Shown: positions 1 through 5,621, counted from the first letter of the stretch. The stretch: 5,621 nt of DNA from an uncultured Clostridia bacterium (GCA_947383645.1 CANDEH010000128.1:1-5621); one strand, 5' to 3'. The notes: generated by a model from the sequence alone, not told the origin. A program made the numbers and translations.

Positions 1-414
1 GAGGACGCGCTGAAGGTGGTGCGCTTTCGCCACAACAACGACGGCACCGGCTACGGCACCGAGGATATCGGCCGCATCGGTACCCAGCAGAAGTTCCTGA
101 TGGCGGTGGCCAAGCAGATGCTTGCCAATCTGGATCTCAAATCCATTCAGTCCTACGCCGGCGTATTCATGAATTATGTGAAGACCGATCTCACCGTGGG
201 CAATCTGGTGTGGATCGGGGAGATTGCCCTGGGGGCCGGAATGGACAATATCCATTTTTATACCCTTCCCGGCGACGGATCCGGTTACTATAAGAAGGTC
301 TCCTACTACATCCTATACCCCGATGAGGTCCTGACCCTGGTCAACGAGAGCTTCAACCCCTACAACGAGCCAATTTCCCTGGAGAATATGCGCATCCTCG
401 CCCCCAAGTCCTGA
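1..414 (+). CDS. LytR-CpsA-Psr (LCP) family protein, C-terminal fragment
   Basis: This is the last 137 codons of an open frame that enters from the left edge and stops with TGA at 412-414. LCP proteins are membrane-anchored enzymes on the outer face of Gram-positive cells; they transfer undecaprenyl-linked glycopolymers such as teichoic acid or capsule to peptidoglycan. The visible part holds the end of the catalytic domain: an Arg-x-Arg pair (residues 8 and 10 of the fragment, in VRFRH) followed by DIGRIGTQQ (residues 22-30). These match the family pattern of substrate-phosphate-binding arginines and the D-x-G-R-x-x-R-Q-Q block. The last arginine of that block is threonine here, a variation I believe occurs in clostridial members. 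The N-terminal membrane helix and first catalytic aspartates lie outside the window. The GTG at 16 is not the real start, because the frame is open and LCP-like upstream of it. The polymer transferred cannot be told. Confidence 0.85.
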   Translation, partial: EDALKVVRFRHNNDGTGYGTEDIGRIGTQQKFLMAVAKQMLANLDLKSIQSYAGVFMNYVKTDLTVGNLVWIGEIALGAGMDNIHFYTLPGDGSGYYKKVSYYILYPDEVLTLVNESFNPYNEPISLENMRILAPKS

Positions 415-468
415 CTGCCGGGATCCTTCAACCCTCCAAAAGAGCGCCCCTGCTTTTTTGAACTCCCT

Positions 469-474
469 GGGAGG
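469..474 (+). promoter_or_regulatory. ribosome binding site of the SLH-transglutaminase gene
   Basis: GGGAGG lies 10 bases upstream of the ATG at 485. It decides the start: the in-frame TTG at 458 lies upstream of this site and would put a non-hydrophobic stretch before the signal peptide, whereas ATG 485 gives a normal MKRR-type signal sequence. Confidence 0.75.
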
Positions 475-484
475 TTTACCATCT

Positions 485-1951
485 ATGAAAAGACGTCTCA
501 GCGCCCGGCTGCTCTGTCTGCTGCTGTGCCTGACGCTGCTCAGCGGCCCCGCGGTCCGCGCTGTGGAACAGCCCGCCGCCTTCACGCCCACCCTCGTCTA
601 CGACGGCCGCTTTACAGATGTGCGGGAGGAGGACTGGTTCTACCCCCATGTGTCCACGCTCTTCTCCCTGGGGCTTACCCGGGGGAAGACGGCGGACCTC
701 TTCGGTGTGTATGACAACATCTCCGTCAAGGAGGTCATCGGCTTTACCGCCCGGATCCACAGCCTCTATTTCTACGGCGACGCGGAGGCGGGAGCCGCCC
801 CCTATGTCCCCGAGGAGCTGGACGAGGAGCTGTGGTACCTGCCCTACGTCCTCTATCTCAAGGGCGAGGGCGTGCTGGACAGCTCCTTTGACAGCCGGAT
901 GGACCAGACCGCCAGCCGCTCCCAGACCGCCCACCTGGCCGCCCTGGCCCTGCCGGAGGAGCTGTTTCTCCCTCTGAACGACGCAGTGGTCTCCGTGGGC
1001 TACGCCACCCACGCCTTCATCCCAGACGTCAACGACTACACCCCCTACCAGCGGGATATCCTCCAGCTCTACAAGTGGGGGATTGTCACCGGCTCCGACG
1101 AGATGGGCCGCTTTCACCCGGACGAACCCATCACCCGCAGCGAGTTCTCCGCCCTTCTCACCCGCCTCACCGACCCCTCCCTACGGGTGGTGCTGGACTG
1201 GGACGTGTCCGCCTACTACAGCGCCAAATCCAGGACCTACGCCAGTCTGGTCACCCCGGGGACCTACCGCCGGACCCACAGTCTTGGCGACATGGCGGCC
1301 ATTGACAGCAACATCCGCCGCATGCTCGCAGACGGCGCCAGCACCATTACGTTACAGCTGACGGAGGAGAATGTCACCGAGGCCATGGTCTCCGCCCTGA
1401 TGGAGAACTACCTGAACACCATCCGTAAGTACATCGAGCAGGGCTACAACGCCGTCTCCTGCTCCTACAGCGGCAGCAGCAGCCGGGTGACCATGCGCTT
1501 CTACAGCAGCCTCTTCTCTGACGCCGCCTTCGCCTCCGCCCGCTCCAGAACCCTGGCGGAGGCCATCCGCATCCACGATCAGCTCTGGGCCGCAGGCGCC
1601 ATCACCCCCGACATGGGCGAGCGGGAGAAGGCCCGGGTCTATTACGACTATATCTGCACCCACTGCACCTACGACTACCAGGCGGCGGACAGCTCGGTGT
1701 CACACAGCGCCTACAGTCTGTTCTTTGCCGGCACCGCCGTCTGCGACGGCTACACCGCTGCCTACAACCTGCTGCTGAAGCTGGAGGGCATCGCCTGTAC
1801 CACCTGGTCCACGGAGAACCACATCTGGACCGTGGCGACCCTGGACGGGCAGAGCTGTCACATCGACACCACCTGGGGCAGTCAGTCCCCCGCCGCCCGG
1901 GACAGCTATTTCGGCATGACGGAGAAGGAATCTCTTCGTAGATTCGATTGA
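485..1951 (+). CDS. secreted SLH-repeat protein with C-terminal transglutaminase-like domain
   Basis: 488 residues from ATG 485. Residues 1-26 are a signal peptide: basic MKRR, a leucine-rich core, likely cleavage after VRA, and no lipobox. SLH-type repeats lie at about 42-90 (FTDV..DWFYPHV) and 179-228 (IPDV..GIVTGSDEMGRFHPDEPITRSEF), with a weaker one at about 106-157. SLH repeats usually hold proteins to the wall through secondary polymers. Residues 230-370 are a linker or domain I do not recognise. Residues 375-465 are transglutaminase-like, with a plausible triad of Cys420 (AVCDGY), His446 (ENHIW) and Asp461 (HIDTTW). Bacterial members of this fold are mostly peptidases or uncharacterised, so true cross-linking is not implied. 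The gene follows the LCP gene by 70 bases and may be co-transcribed. The last codons and the stop lie within hairpin element A, so the C-terminus may have been reset by it. Family assignment is firm; substrate is unknown. Confidence 0.88.
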   Translation: MKRRLSARLLCLLLCLTLLSGPAVRAVEQPAAFTPTLVYDGRFTDVREEDWFYPHVSTLFSLGLTRGKTADLFGVYDNISVKEVIGFTARIHSLYFYGDAEAGAAPYVPEELDEELWYLPYVLYLKGEGVLDSSFDSRMDQTASRSQTAHLAALALPEELFLPLNDAVVSVGYATHAFIPDVNDYTPYQRDILQLYKWGIVTGSDEMGRFHPDEPITRSEFSALLTRLTDPSLRVVLDWDVSAYYSAKSRTYASLVTPGTYRRTHSLGDMAAIDSNIRRMLADGASTITLQLTEENVTEAMVSALMENYLNTIRKYIEQGYNAVSCSYSGSSSRVTMRFYSSLFSDAAFASARSRTLAEAIRIHDQLWAAGAITPDMGEREKARVYYDYICTHCTYDYQAADSSVSHSAYSLFFAGTAVCDGYTAAYNLLLKLEGIACTTWSTENHIWTVATLDGQSCHIDTTWGSQSPAARDSYFGMTEKESLRRFD

Positions 1952-2219
1952 GACCCGCTTCGCTGGGCTCTCAATCGAGGGGAAAAGGGTTTCGTTTGAA
2001 ATCCCTGGATTTCAAACGAGGATTTGATTTACGGGGGGCTTTTTCCCTGGAAGCGGCCTTTGGCCGATTCCAGGGAAAAAGGTCCGGGCCGAGCGCGGCC
2101 CGCAGGGTGTTTTTCCGAAAACGCGGTTTCCGGAAAAACGATTTAATTTATTTCGCGCCGGAGGCGCGAAACTCTTACGCTAAGAGGGACAGACCTTTCG
2201 GTCTGTCCCTCTTAGCGTA
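1942..2219 (+). repeat. hairpin-array element, copy A (seven consecutive stem-loops)
   Basis: Seven stem-loops follow one another with short linkers. H1 1944-1978: 10 bp, a C-C mismatch, 2 bp, loop GCTTCGCTG. H2 1992-2019: 12 bp, loop CCTG. H3 2039-2081: 14 bp, a G-A mismatch, 5 bp, loop TTT. H4 2086-2101: GGGCCG/CGGCCC, loop AGCG. H5 2109-2139: 9 bp, an A-C mismatch, 4 bp. H6 2151-2171: 9 bp, loop GGA. H7 2176-2219: 20 bp, loop TTTC. The same chain recurs inverted at 4531-4814. Differences in the H1, H3 and H4 stems are compensatory and the linkers are nearly identical. The element begins inside the last codons of the SLH-transglutaminase gene and ends 8 bases from the tex stop codon, filling the gap between these convergent genes. 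Boundaries come from the two-copy alignment (ATTCG at the left, TAGCGTA at the right). It could be a structured RNA, a 3' UTR/terminator module or a mobile palindromic element. I do not recognise a named family. Confidence 0.85.
2176..2219. terminator. terminal long hairpin of element A, possible bidirectional terminator
   Basis: A perfect 20-bp stem (2176-2195 with 2200-2219) closes a four-base loop: TTTC on the + strand, GAAA (a GNRA tetraloop closed by C-G) on the - strand. It lies between the 3' ends of the SLH-transglutaminase gene and tex. On the + strand it is followed by a modest T-rich run (GCTTTTATTT), which would help termination. On the - strand the downstream bases are not T-rich. 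Termination is inferred from position and stability; the stem also belongs to the repeated element. Confidence 0.5.
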
Positions 2220-2227
2220 TATAGCTT

Positions 2228-4384
2228 TTATTTGGCCTGTTTCATGGACAAACTGATCCGCTTCTTCTTCTGGTCCACGTCCAGCACCGCCACCTGCACC
2301 ACGTCCCCCACGGCCACCACCTCACTGGGGTGACGGACTCGGCGGTTTGCCACCTGGGAGATGTGGACCAGGCCGTCCTGGTGGACGCCGATGTCCACAA
2401 AGACGCCGAAGTCGATCACATTGCGCACCGTGCCGGTGAGCACCATCCCCGGCTTCAGATCCTTCAGCTCCATCACATCCGTGCGCAGGATGGGGGGCGG
2501 CAGCTCGTCCCGGGGGTCCCGCCCGGGCTTCGAGAGCTCCCTGGCCACGTCTAACAGGGTTGGCACGCCCACGCCGGCCTGGGCAGCCAGCTGCTCCGTC
2601 CCCGCCGCCGCCATCCGTGCCCTCAGCTCCCCGATGCACCCGGCGGCCACGTCCTCCATGGTGTAGCCCGTGCACTTTAAAAGCGTCTCCGCCGCGGCGT
2701 AGCTCTCCGGGTGGACGGCGGTGTTGTCCAGCACCAGCTTGCTCTCCGGCACCCGGAGGAAGCCGGCGCACTGCTCATAGGCCTTGGGCCCCAGCTTGGG
2801 CACCTTCAAAAGCTGCCTGCGGGAGGTGAAGGCCCCGTTCTCCTCCCGGTACTTCACAATGTTCTTCGCCGTGGTCTGATTCAGCCCCGACACCTCCGAC
2901 AGCAGGGAGGGCGAGGCGGTGTTCACATCCACCCCCACCGCGTTGACGCAGTCCTCCACCACGGCGCTGAGGGCCTCGTCCAGCCGCTTGGGGGGCATGT
3001 CGTGCTGGTACTGCCCCACGCCGATGGCCTTGGGGTCGATCTTCACCAGCTCCGCCAGGGGGTCCTGGAGCCGCCGGGCAATAGACACCGCCGACCGGAG
3101 GTTCACGTCAAACTGGGGGAACTCCTCCGCCGCCAGCTTAGAGGCGGAGTACACCGAGGCCCCCGCCTCGCTGACCACCATGTAGCTGAGACCGCCCCCC
3201 ACCTCCCGGATCAGTTCCACGGTCATCTGCTCCGTCTCCCGGCTGGCGGTGCCGTTGCCGATGGCGATGTGGGTGATGTTGTGGCGCTTCACCAGCTCCG
3301 CCAGCTTAGCAATGGCCTCCCTCTTCTGCCGCTCCCCGTAGGTGGGGTAGACCACCGCGGTGTCCAGCACCTTCCCGGTGCCGTCAACCACCGCCACTTT
3401 ACACCCCATGCGGTACCCGGGGTCCAGCCCCATGGTCACGTGGCCCTTCACCGGCGGCTGCATCAGAAGGGGCTTTAGGTTCAGCGCGAACTGCCCGATG
3501 GCCCCCTCGCTGGCCTGCTCGGTGAGGGTGCTGCGCACCTCCCGCTCCAGGGAGGGGTAGAGGAGGCGGTCGTAGGCGTCCTCGGCGGTGGCCTTGATGA
3601 AATCCATGGCCCGGGACCCGGGCTTCACCACCGCCCGGCGGAGCAGGGGTAGGCTCAGCTCCCGGTCGGTGACCACGCTGACCTTCAAAAACTCCTCCCG
3701 CTCCCCCCGGTTGACAGCCAGGATCTGATGCCCCTGGAGCCGTGGGATGGGCTGGGTGAAGTCGTAGTAGAGCCGGTAGACGCTGTCCCCCTCCCCGGCG
3801 GCCTTGGACACCAGCTGTCCCCGCCGGAGGATCAACTCCCGGAGGGCCTTGCGGATGGCGGCATCGTCGGAGATGTTCTCGGCGATGATGTCGCCGGCCC
3901 CCTGGAGGGCGTCCTCGGCCGTCTCCACCCCTTTCTCCGCGTCCACATACCCCGCCGCGGCCTCCAGCGGGTCGGGGCAGTCCCGCTCCTGGGCGAAGAG
4001 CAGCGCCGCCAGTGGCTCCAGCCCCCGCTCCCGGGCCACAGTGGCCCGTGTCCGCCGCTTCTGTTTGTAGGGCCTGTAAAGGTCCTCCACTTCCGCCAAG
4101 GTAGCCGCGGCTTCCACCGCGGCGGTGAGCTCCCCGGTGAGCTTCCCCTGCCCCTCGATGGCCGCAAGTACCTCCTCCCGCCGCTGCTGGAGATTCCGCA
4201 GATAGTGGAGCCGGTCCTCCAAATTCCGCAGGGCGGTGTCGTCCATGGACCCATGGAGCTCCTTCCGATACCGGGCAATAAAGGGAATGGTGTTGCCCTC
4301 GTCCAGAAGGGCAATCACATTGGCGACATGCCCCTCCTCCTTCCCCAGCTCCCGAGCAAGAATCTGTACAATTGTCTCCGCCAT
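2228..4384 (-). CDS. tex: Tex family RNA-binding transcription accessory protein
   Basis: 718 residues from ATG 4384-4382 to TAA 2230-2228, complete and close to the usual Tex length. Tex is a cytoplasmic nucleic-acid-binding protein related to the core of eukaryotic Spt6 and linked to transcription. Its precise bacterial role is unsettled. The domain order is visible. Residues 1-310 are the helical N-terminal region (IPFIARYRKE, DLYRPYKQKRR). A YqgF/RNase H-like domain starts near 315 (GLDPGYRMGCKVAVVDGTG) and runs to about 440, with the family block ASVYSASKLAAEEFP at 409-423. Tandem helix-hairpin-helix motifs lie at about 480-545 (NTASPSLLSEVSGL, LLKVPKLGPKAYEQCAGFLR), followed by VHPESY (557-562). 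A C-terminal S1 domain occupies about 643-715 (GMVLTGTVRNVIDFGVFVDIG, DGLVHIS). The in-frame TTG 30 bases upstream lies in the leader hairpin and before the Shine-Dalgarno, so ATG 4384 is chosen. The gene looks monocistronic and sits between inverted copies of the hairpin element. Confidence 0.95.
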   Translation of the reverse strand: MAETIVQILARELGKEEGHVANVIALLDEGNTIPFIARYRKELHGSMDDTALRNLEDRLHYLRNLQQRREEVLAAIEGQGKLTGELTAAVEAAATLAEVEDLYRPYKQKRRTRATVARERGLEPLAALLFAQERDCPDPLEAAAGYVDAEKGVETAEDALQGAGDIIAENISDDAAIRKALRELILRRGQLVSKAAGEGDSVYRLYYDFTQPIPRLQGHQILAVNRGEREEFLKVSVVTDRELSLPLLRRAVVKPGSRAMDFIKATAEDAYDRLLYPSLEREVRSTLTEQASEGAIGQFALNLKPLLMQPPVKGHVTMGLDPGYRMGCKVAVVDGTGKVLDTAVVYPTYGERQKREAIAKLAELVKRHNITHIAIGNGTASRETEQMTVELIREVGGGLSYMVVSEAGASVYSASKLAAEEFPQFDVNLRSAVSIARRLQDPLAELVKIDPKAIGVGQYQHDMPPKRLDEALSAVVEDCVNAVGVDVNTASPSLLSEVSGLNQTTAKNIVKYREENGAFTSRRQLLKVPKLGPKAYEQCAGFLRVPESKLVLDNTAVHPESYAAAETLLKCTGYTMEDVAAGCIGELRARMAAAGTEQLAAQAGVGVPTLLDVARELSKPGRDPRDELPPPILRTDVMELKDLKPGMVLTGTVRNVIDFGVFVDIGVHQDGLVHISQVANRRVRHPSEVVAVGDVVQVAVLDVDQKKKRISLSMKQAK

Positions 4385-4388
4385 AGTT

Positions 4389-4394
4389 CCTCCT
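4389..4394 (-). promoter_or_regulatory. ribosome binding site of tex
   Basis: On the - strand AGGAGG is followed by AACT and then ATG, a strong Shine-Dalgarno with a short four-base spacer. It fixes the start at 4384 and not at the upstream TTG. The base of the 14-bp leader hairpin ends only four bases before it, so folding could affect ribosome access. Confidence 0.8.
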
Positions 4395-4398
4395 ACCC

Positions 4399-4432
4399 AG
4401 CCGAACGCGGCCAACCCCGGCCGCGTTCGGCT
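4399..4432 (-). promoter_or_regulatory. 14-bp leader hairpin in the tex 5' UTR
   Basis: The arms at 4399-4412 (AGCCGAACGCGGCC) and 4419-4432 are perfectly complementary and close a six-base loop. The hairpin lies between the predicted transcription start (about 4438) and the Shine-Dalgarno (4389-4394), so it would form the very 5' end of the tex mRNA. There is no T-run after it and it does not cover the ribosome binding site. A role in mRNA stability or translation control is therefore more likely than attenuation. The function is inferred; the palindrome is seen directly. Confidence 0.65.
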
Positions 4433-4444
4433 ACATCTTGTATA

Positions 4445-4472
4445 ATTCTACTAATTTCCTACACCCTGTAAA
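4445..4472 (-). promoter_or_regulatory. predicted sigma-A promoter of tex
   Basis: Read on the - strand, TTTACA (4472-4467, five of six matches to TTGACA) and TAGAAT (4450-4445, five of six to TATAAT) are separated by 16 bases. The predicted start is near 4438, giving a leader of about 54 bases that begins just before the 14-bp hairpin. The local sequence is the most A/T-rich stretch in the tex upstream region. Confidence 0.6.
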
Positions 4473-4506
4473 CCACTCGCCCCGGTGCAGGGCCTTCCCA
4501 CTGCCA

Positions 4507-4528
4507 CCCCGCCAACCAGTTGGCGGGG
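4507..4528 (-). repeat. extra palindrome next to element B
   Basis: CCCCGCCAA (4507-4515) and TTGGCGGGG (4520-4528) form a 9-bp stem with a four-base loop, two bases beyond the end of element B as read on the - strand. Copy A has no counterpart. It could be an eighth hairpin of a longer form of the element or a separate terminator stem; no T-run follows it on the - strand. The remaining bases between it and the tex promoter (4473-4506) show nothing clear. Confidence 0.6.
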
Positions 4529-4530
4529 CC

Positions 4531-4814
4531 TACGCTAAAAATGTGCCACCGGCACATTTTCTTAACGCTGCGGCTCGGCAGAGCTTGCGGCCTACAGGCC
4601 GCAAAAAAATGAAAATCGTTTTTCCGGAAACCGCGTTTTCGGAAAAACACTCTGCAAACCGCGCTCGGTTTGGACCTTTTTTTCGGGAATCGGCCACAGC
4701 CGCTTCCCGAAAAAAAGCCCCCCGTAAATCAAATCCTCGTTTGAAATCCCAAGATTTCAAACGACAACCTTTTTCTCTCGCTTGAAGACCCAGCGAAGCG
4801 GTCTTCAAGCGAAT
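4531..4814 (-). repeat. hairpin-array element, copy B (inverted relative to copy A)
   Basis: Read on the - strand this copy begins one base after the DUF1846 stop codon and repeats the order of copy A. H1 4778-4812: 13 bp, loop GCTTCGCTG. H2 4737-4764: same 12-bp stem, loop TTGG. H3 4676-4717: 14 bp, a G-A mismatch, 4 bp. H4 4656-4671: AAACCG/CGGTTT, loop AGCG. H5 4618-4648: all 31 bases identical to copy A. H6 4585-4604: 8 bp, stem sequence unlike copy A. A small 4-bp stem at 4573-4584 is absent from copy A. H7 4533-4567: 5 bp with one G-U pair, a two-base bulge, 10 bp. The H2-H3 linker (19 bases, 4718-4736) is identical in both copies. The G-U pair in H7 exists only if the - strand is the RNA, which supports that polarity. 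This element and the tex leader account for the 430-base gap between the two genes. Confidence 0.85.
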
Positions 4815-5621
4815 TTATTTATAGTATAGCCTCTGCCGCTCATACTTCGGCTCACAGCTGACGTGCATCCCCAGCTTCCGATAGAGCCGGTCGTCCACGT
4901 CGCTGAGAATCACGGTAAAGTGGGCGCCGCAGCCGGCCAGCTTAGGGATCTGCTCCTGGGCCCGGGCGGCCATGGGGTTGGTGACGGCGCTGATGCAAAG
5001 CGCGATGAGCACCTCGTCGCTGTGAAGCCTCGGGTTCTTCCCCCCCAGGCTCCCGGTCTTCAGCCGGCAGATGGGGGCTAAAACCTGGGCGCTGATGAGA
5101 TCGAAGGTCTGGTCGATGCCCCCTAAGTACTTGAGCGCGTTGAGCAGCAGCGCCGCGCTGGCCCCCAGAAGGTCAGAGGTCTTGCCGGTAATCACCGTGC
5201 CGTCGGGCATCACCATGGCCCCGGCGGGGCCGCCGGTGCGCCCCTCCTTCTCCAGCGCCGCCGCCACGGCGGGGAAGATCTCCGGAGTGACCCCGGCCTT
5301 CTTCATCAATAGCTCCAGCTTGTCCACCAGGTCCCGGTCCGCACGGCCCTGGAGCAGGTCCTTGCGGGCGGTGTAGTACCGGCGGAGGATCTCCATATTG
5401 GACGCCTGGCGACAGACCTCGTCGTCGATGATGCAACTGCCGGCCATGTTCACCCCCATGTCCGTGGGGGACTGGTAGGGGCAGCGGCCCAGCATGGTCT
5501 CAAACATGGTCCGCAGCACGGGGAAGATCTCCACGTCCCGGTTGTAGTTCACCGTGGTGACGCCGTAGGCCTCCAGGTGGAAGGGGTCGATCATGTTCAC
5601 GTCGTTGAGGTCGGCGGTGGC
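4815..5621 (-). CDS. DUF1846 (UPF0371) family protein, C-terminal part
   Basis: A frame of 268 residues enters from the right edge and ends with TAA at 4817-4815. It is roughly the second half of a family whose members are, as I recall, about 500 residues long. Recognition rests on conserved blocks: NMIDPFHLEAYG and TTVNYNRDVEIFPVL, then PYQSPTDMGVNMAGSCIIDD and ILRRYYTA, and near the end SDEVLIALCISAVTNPMAARA, HFTVILSDVDD and LGMHVSCEPKY. Structures have been solved for the family, but I know of no established function. No signal peptide or membrane segment is visible in this part. The GTG at 5600 is not the start, since the frame continues upstream with family-like sequence (ATADLNDVNM). 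The gene lies upstream of tex on the same strand, but element B and a tex promoter separate them. Family call is confident; the role is unknown. Confidence 0.9.
   Translation of the reverse strand, partial: ATADLNDVNMIDPFHLEAYGVTTVNYNRDVEIFPVLRTMFETMLGRCPYQSPTDMGVNMAGSCIIDDEVCRQASNMEILRRYYTARKDLLQGRADRDLVDKLELLMKKAGVTPEIFPAVAAALEKEGRTGGPAGAMVMPDGTVITGKTSDLLGASAALLLNALKYLGGIDQTFDLISAQVLAPICRLKTGSLGGKNPRLHSDEVLIALCISAVTNPMAARAQEQIPKLAGCGAHFTVILSDVDDRLYRKLGMHVSCEPKYERQRLYYK

Noticed and set aside
451..475. Terminator between the LCP and SLH-transglutaminase genes
   Set aside because: There is a T-run at 454-459, but only a weak AAAAG/CTTTT pairing around it and no stable GC stem, so I cannot support a terminator.
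1942..2219. CRISPR array
   Set aside because: The palindromic units differ from one another and there is no repeated unit with regular spacers. Similarity is between the two arrays, not between units.
1942..2219. MITE with terminal inverted repeats, group II intron or integron attC site
   Set aside because: I see no matching terminal inverted repeats or target duplication, no intron domain V-like motif or reverse transcriptase, and no attC core sites. A mobile origin remains possible but is unproven.
1948..2256. A 102-codon + strand frame in element A as a protein gene
   Set aside because: It starts with TTG inside a hairpin, has no ribosome binding site, runs into the end of tex, and its frame is not kept in the second copy because of a one-base indel.
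2711..3478. Long open frame antisense to tex (255 codons); another at 3728-4471
   Set aside because: GC-rich codon bias of the real gene suppresses stops on the other strand. The predicted proteins are low-complexity, rich in His, Gly, Leu and Pro, and lack a sensible start.
4441..4446. TATAAT on the + strand as a promoter
   Set aside because: No -35 box lies at the right distance (the bases there are the GC-rich tex leader hairpin), and no + strand gene follows. It is the reverse face of the A/T-rich tex promoter.
4530..4808. A 92-codon - strand frame in element B as a protein gene
   Set aside because: Same reasons: hairpin-derived sequence, TTG start with no ribosome binding site, and frame divergence from copy A after H3.

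Overview
The window looks like chromosomal DNA of a GC-rich gut-type Clostridia, probably of the Oscillospiraceae/Ruminococcaceae group. The grounds are the gene families (LCP ligase, SLH-transglutaminase surface protein, Tex, DUF1846), strong GGAGG ribosome binding sites and GC-rich third codon positions. The family-level assignment is inference.

Layout. Positions 1-414 (+) are the C-terminal end of a LytR-CpsA-Psr cell-wall ligase. Positions 485-1951 (+) encode a secreted protein with three SLH-type repeats and a C-terminal transglutaminase-like domain. Positions 1942-2219 hold a chain of seven hairpins (element A). Positions 2228-4384 (-) are a complete tex gene with a promoter and a 14-bp leader hairpin upstream (4399-4472). 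Positions 4531-4814 hold a second, divergent copy of the hairpin chain in the opposite orientation (element B), with one more palindrome at 4507-4528. Positions 4815-5621 (-) are the C-terminal half of a DUF1846 (UPF0371) protein that runs off the right edge.

The most interesting content is the hairpin-array pair. Each copy starts at, or inside, the stop codon of the gene before it and reads in that gene's direction. The copies share linkers, loops and one invariant hairpin. Several stems differ in sequence, but the differences are paired: I count nine compensatory base-pair changes in three stems and no substitution that breaks a stem pair, while a one-base loop indel destroys any shared reading frame. 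This points to selection on folded structure, as a structured RNA, a 3' UTR element, or a mobile palindromic DNA element, and not on protein. I do not recognise the family.

The two + strand genes are both envelope-related and may be co-transcribed, with a 70-bp gap and no convincing terminator between them. They converge on tex, and element A fills the gap. tex appears to have its own sigma-A-type promoter. The DUF1846 gene lies upstream of tex on the same strand and is separated from it by element B.
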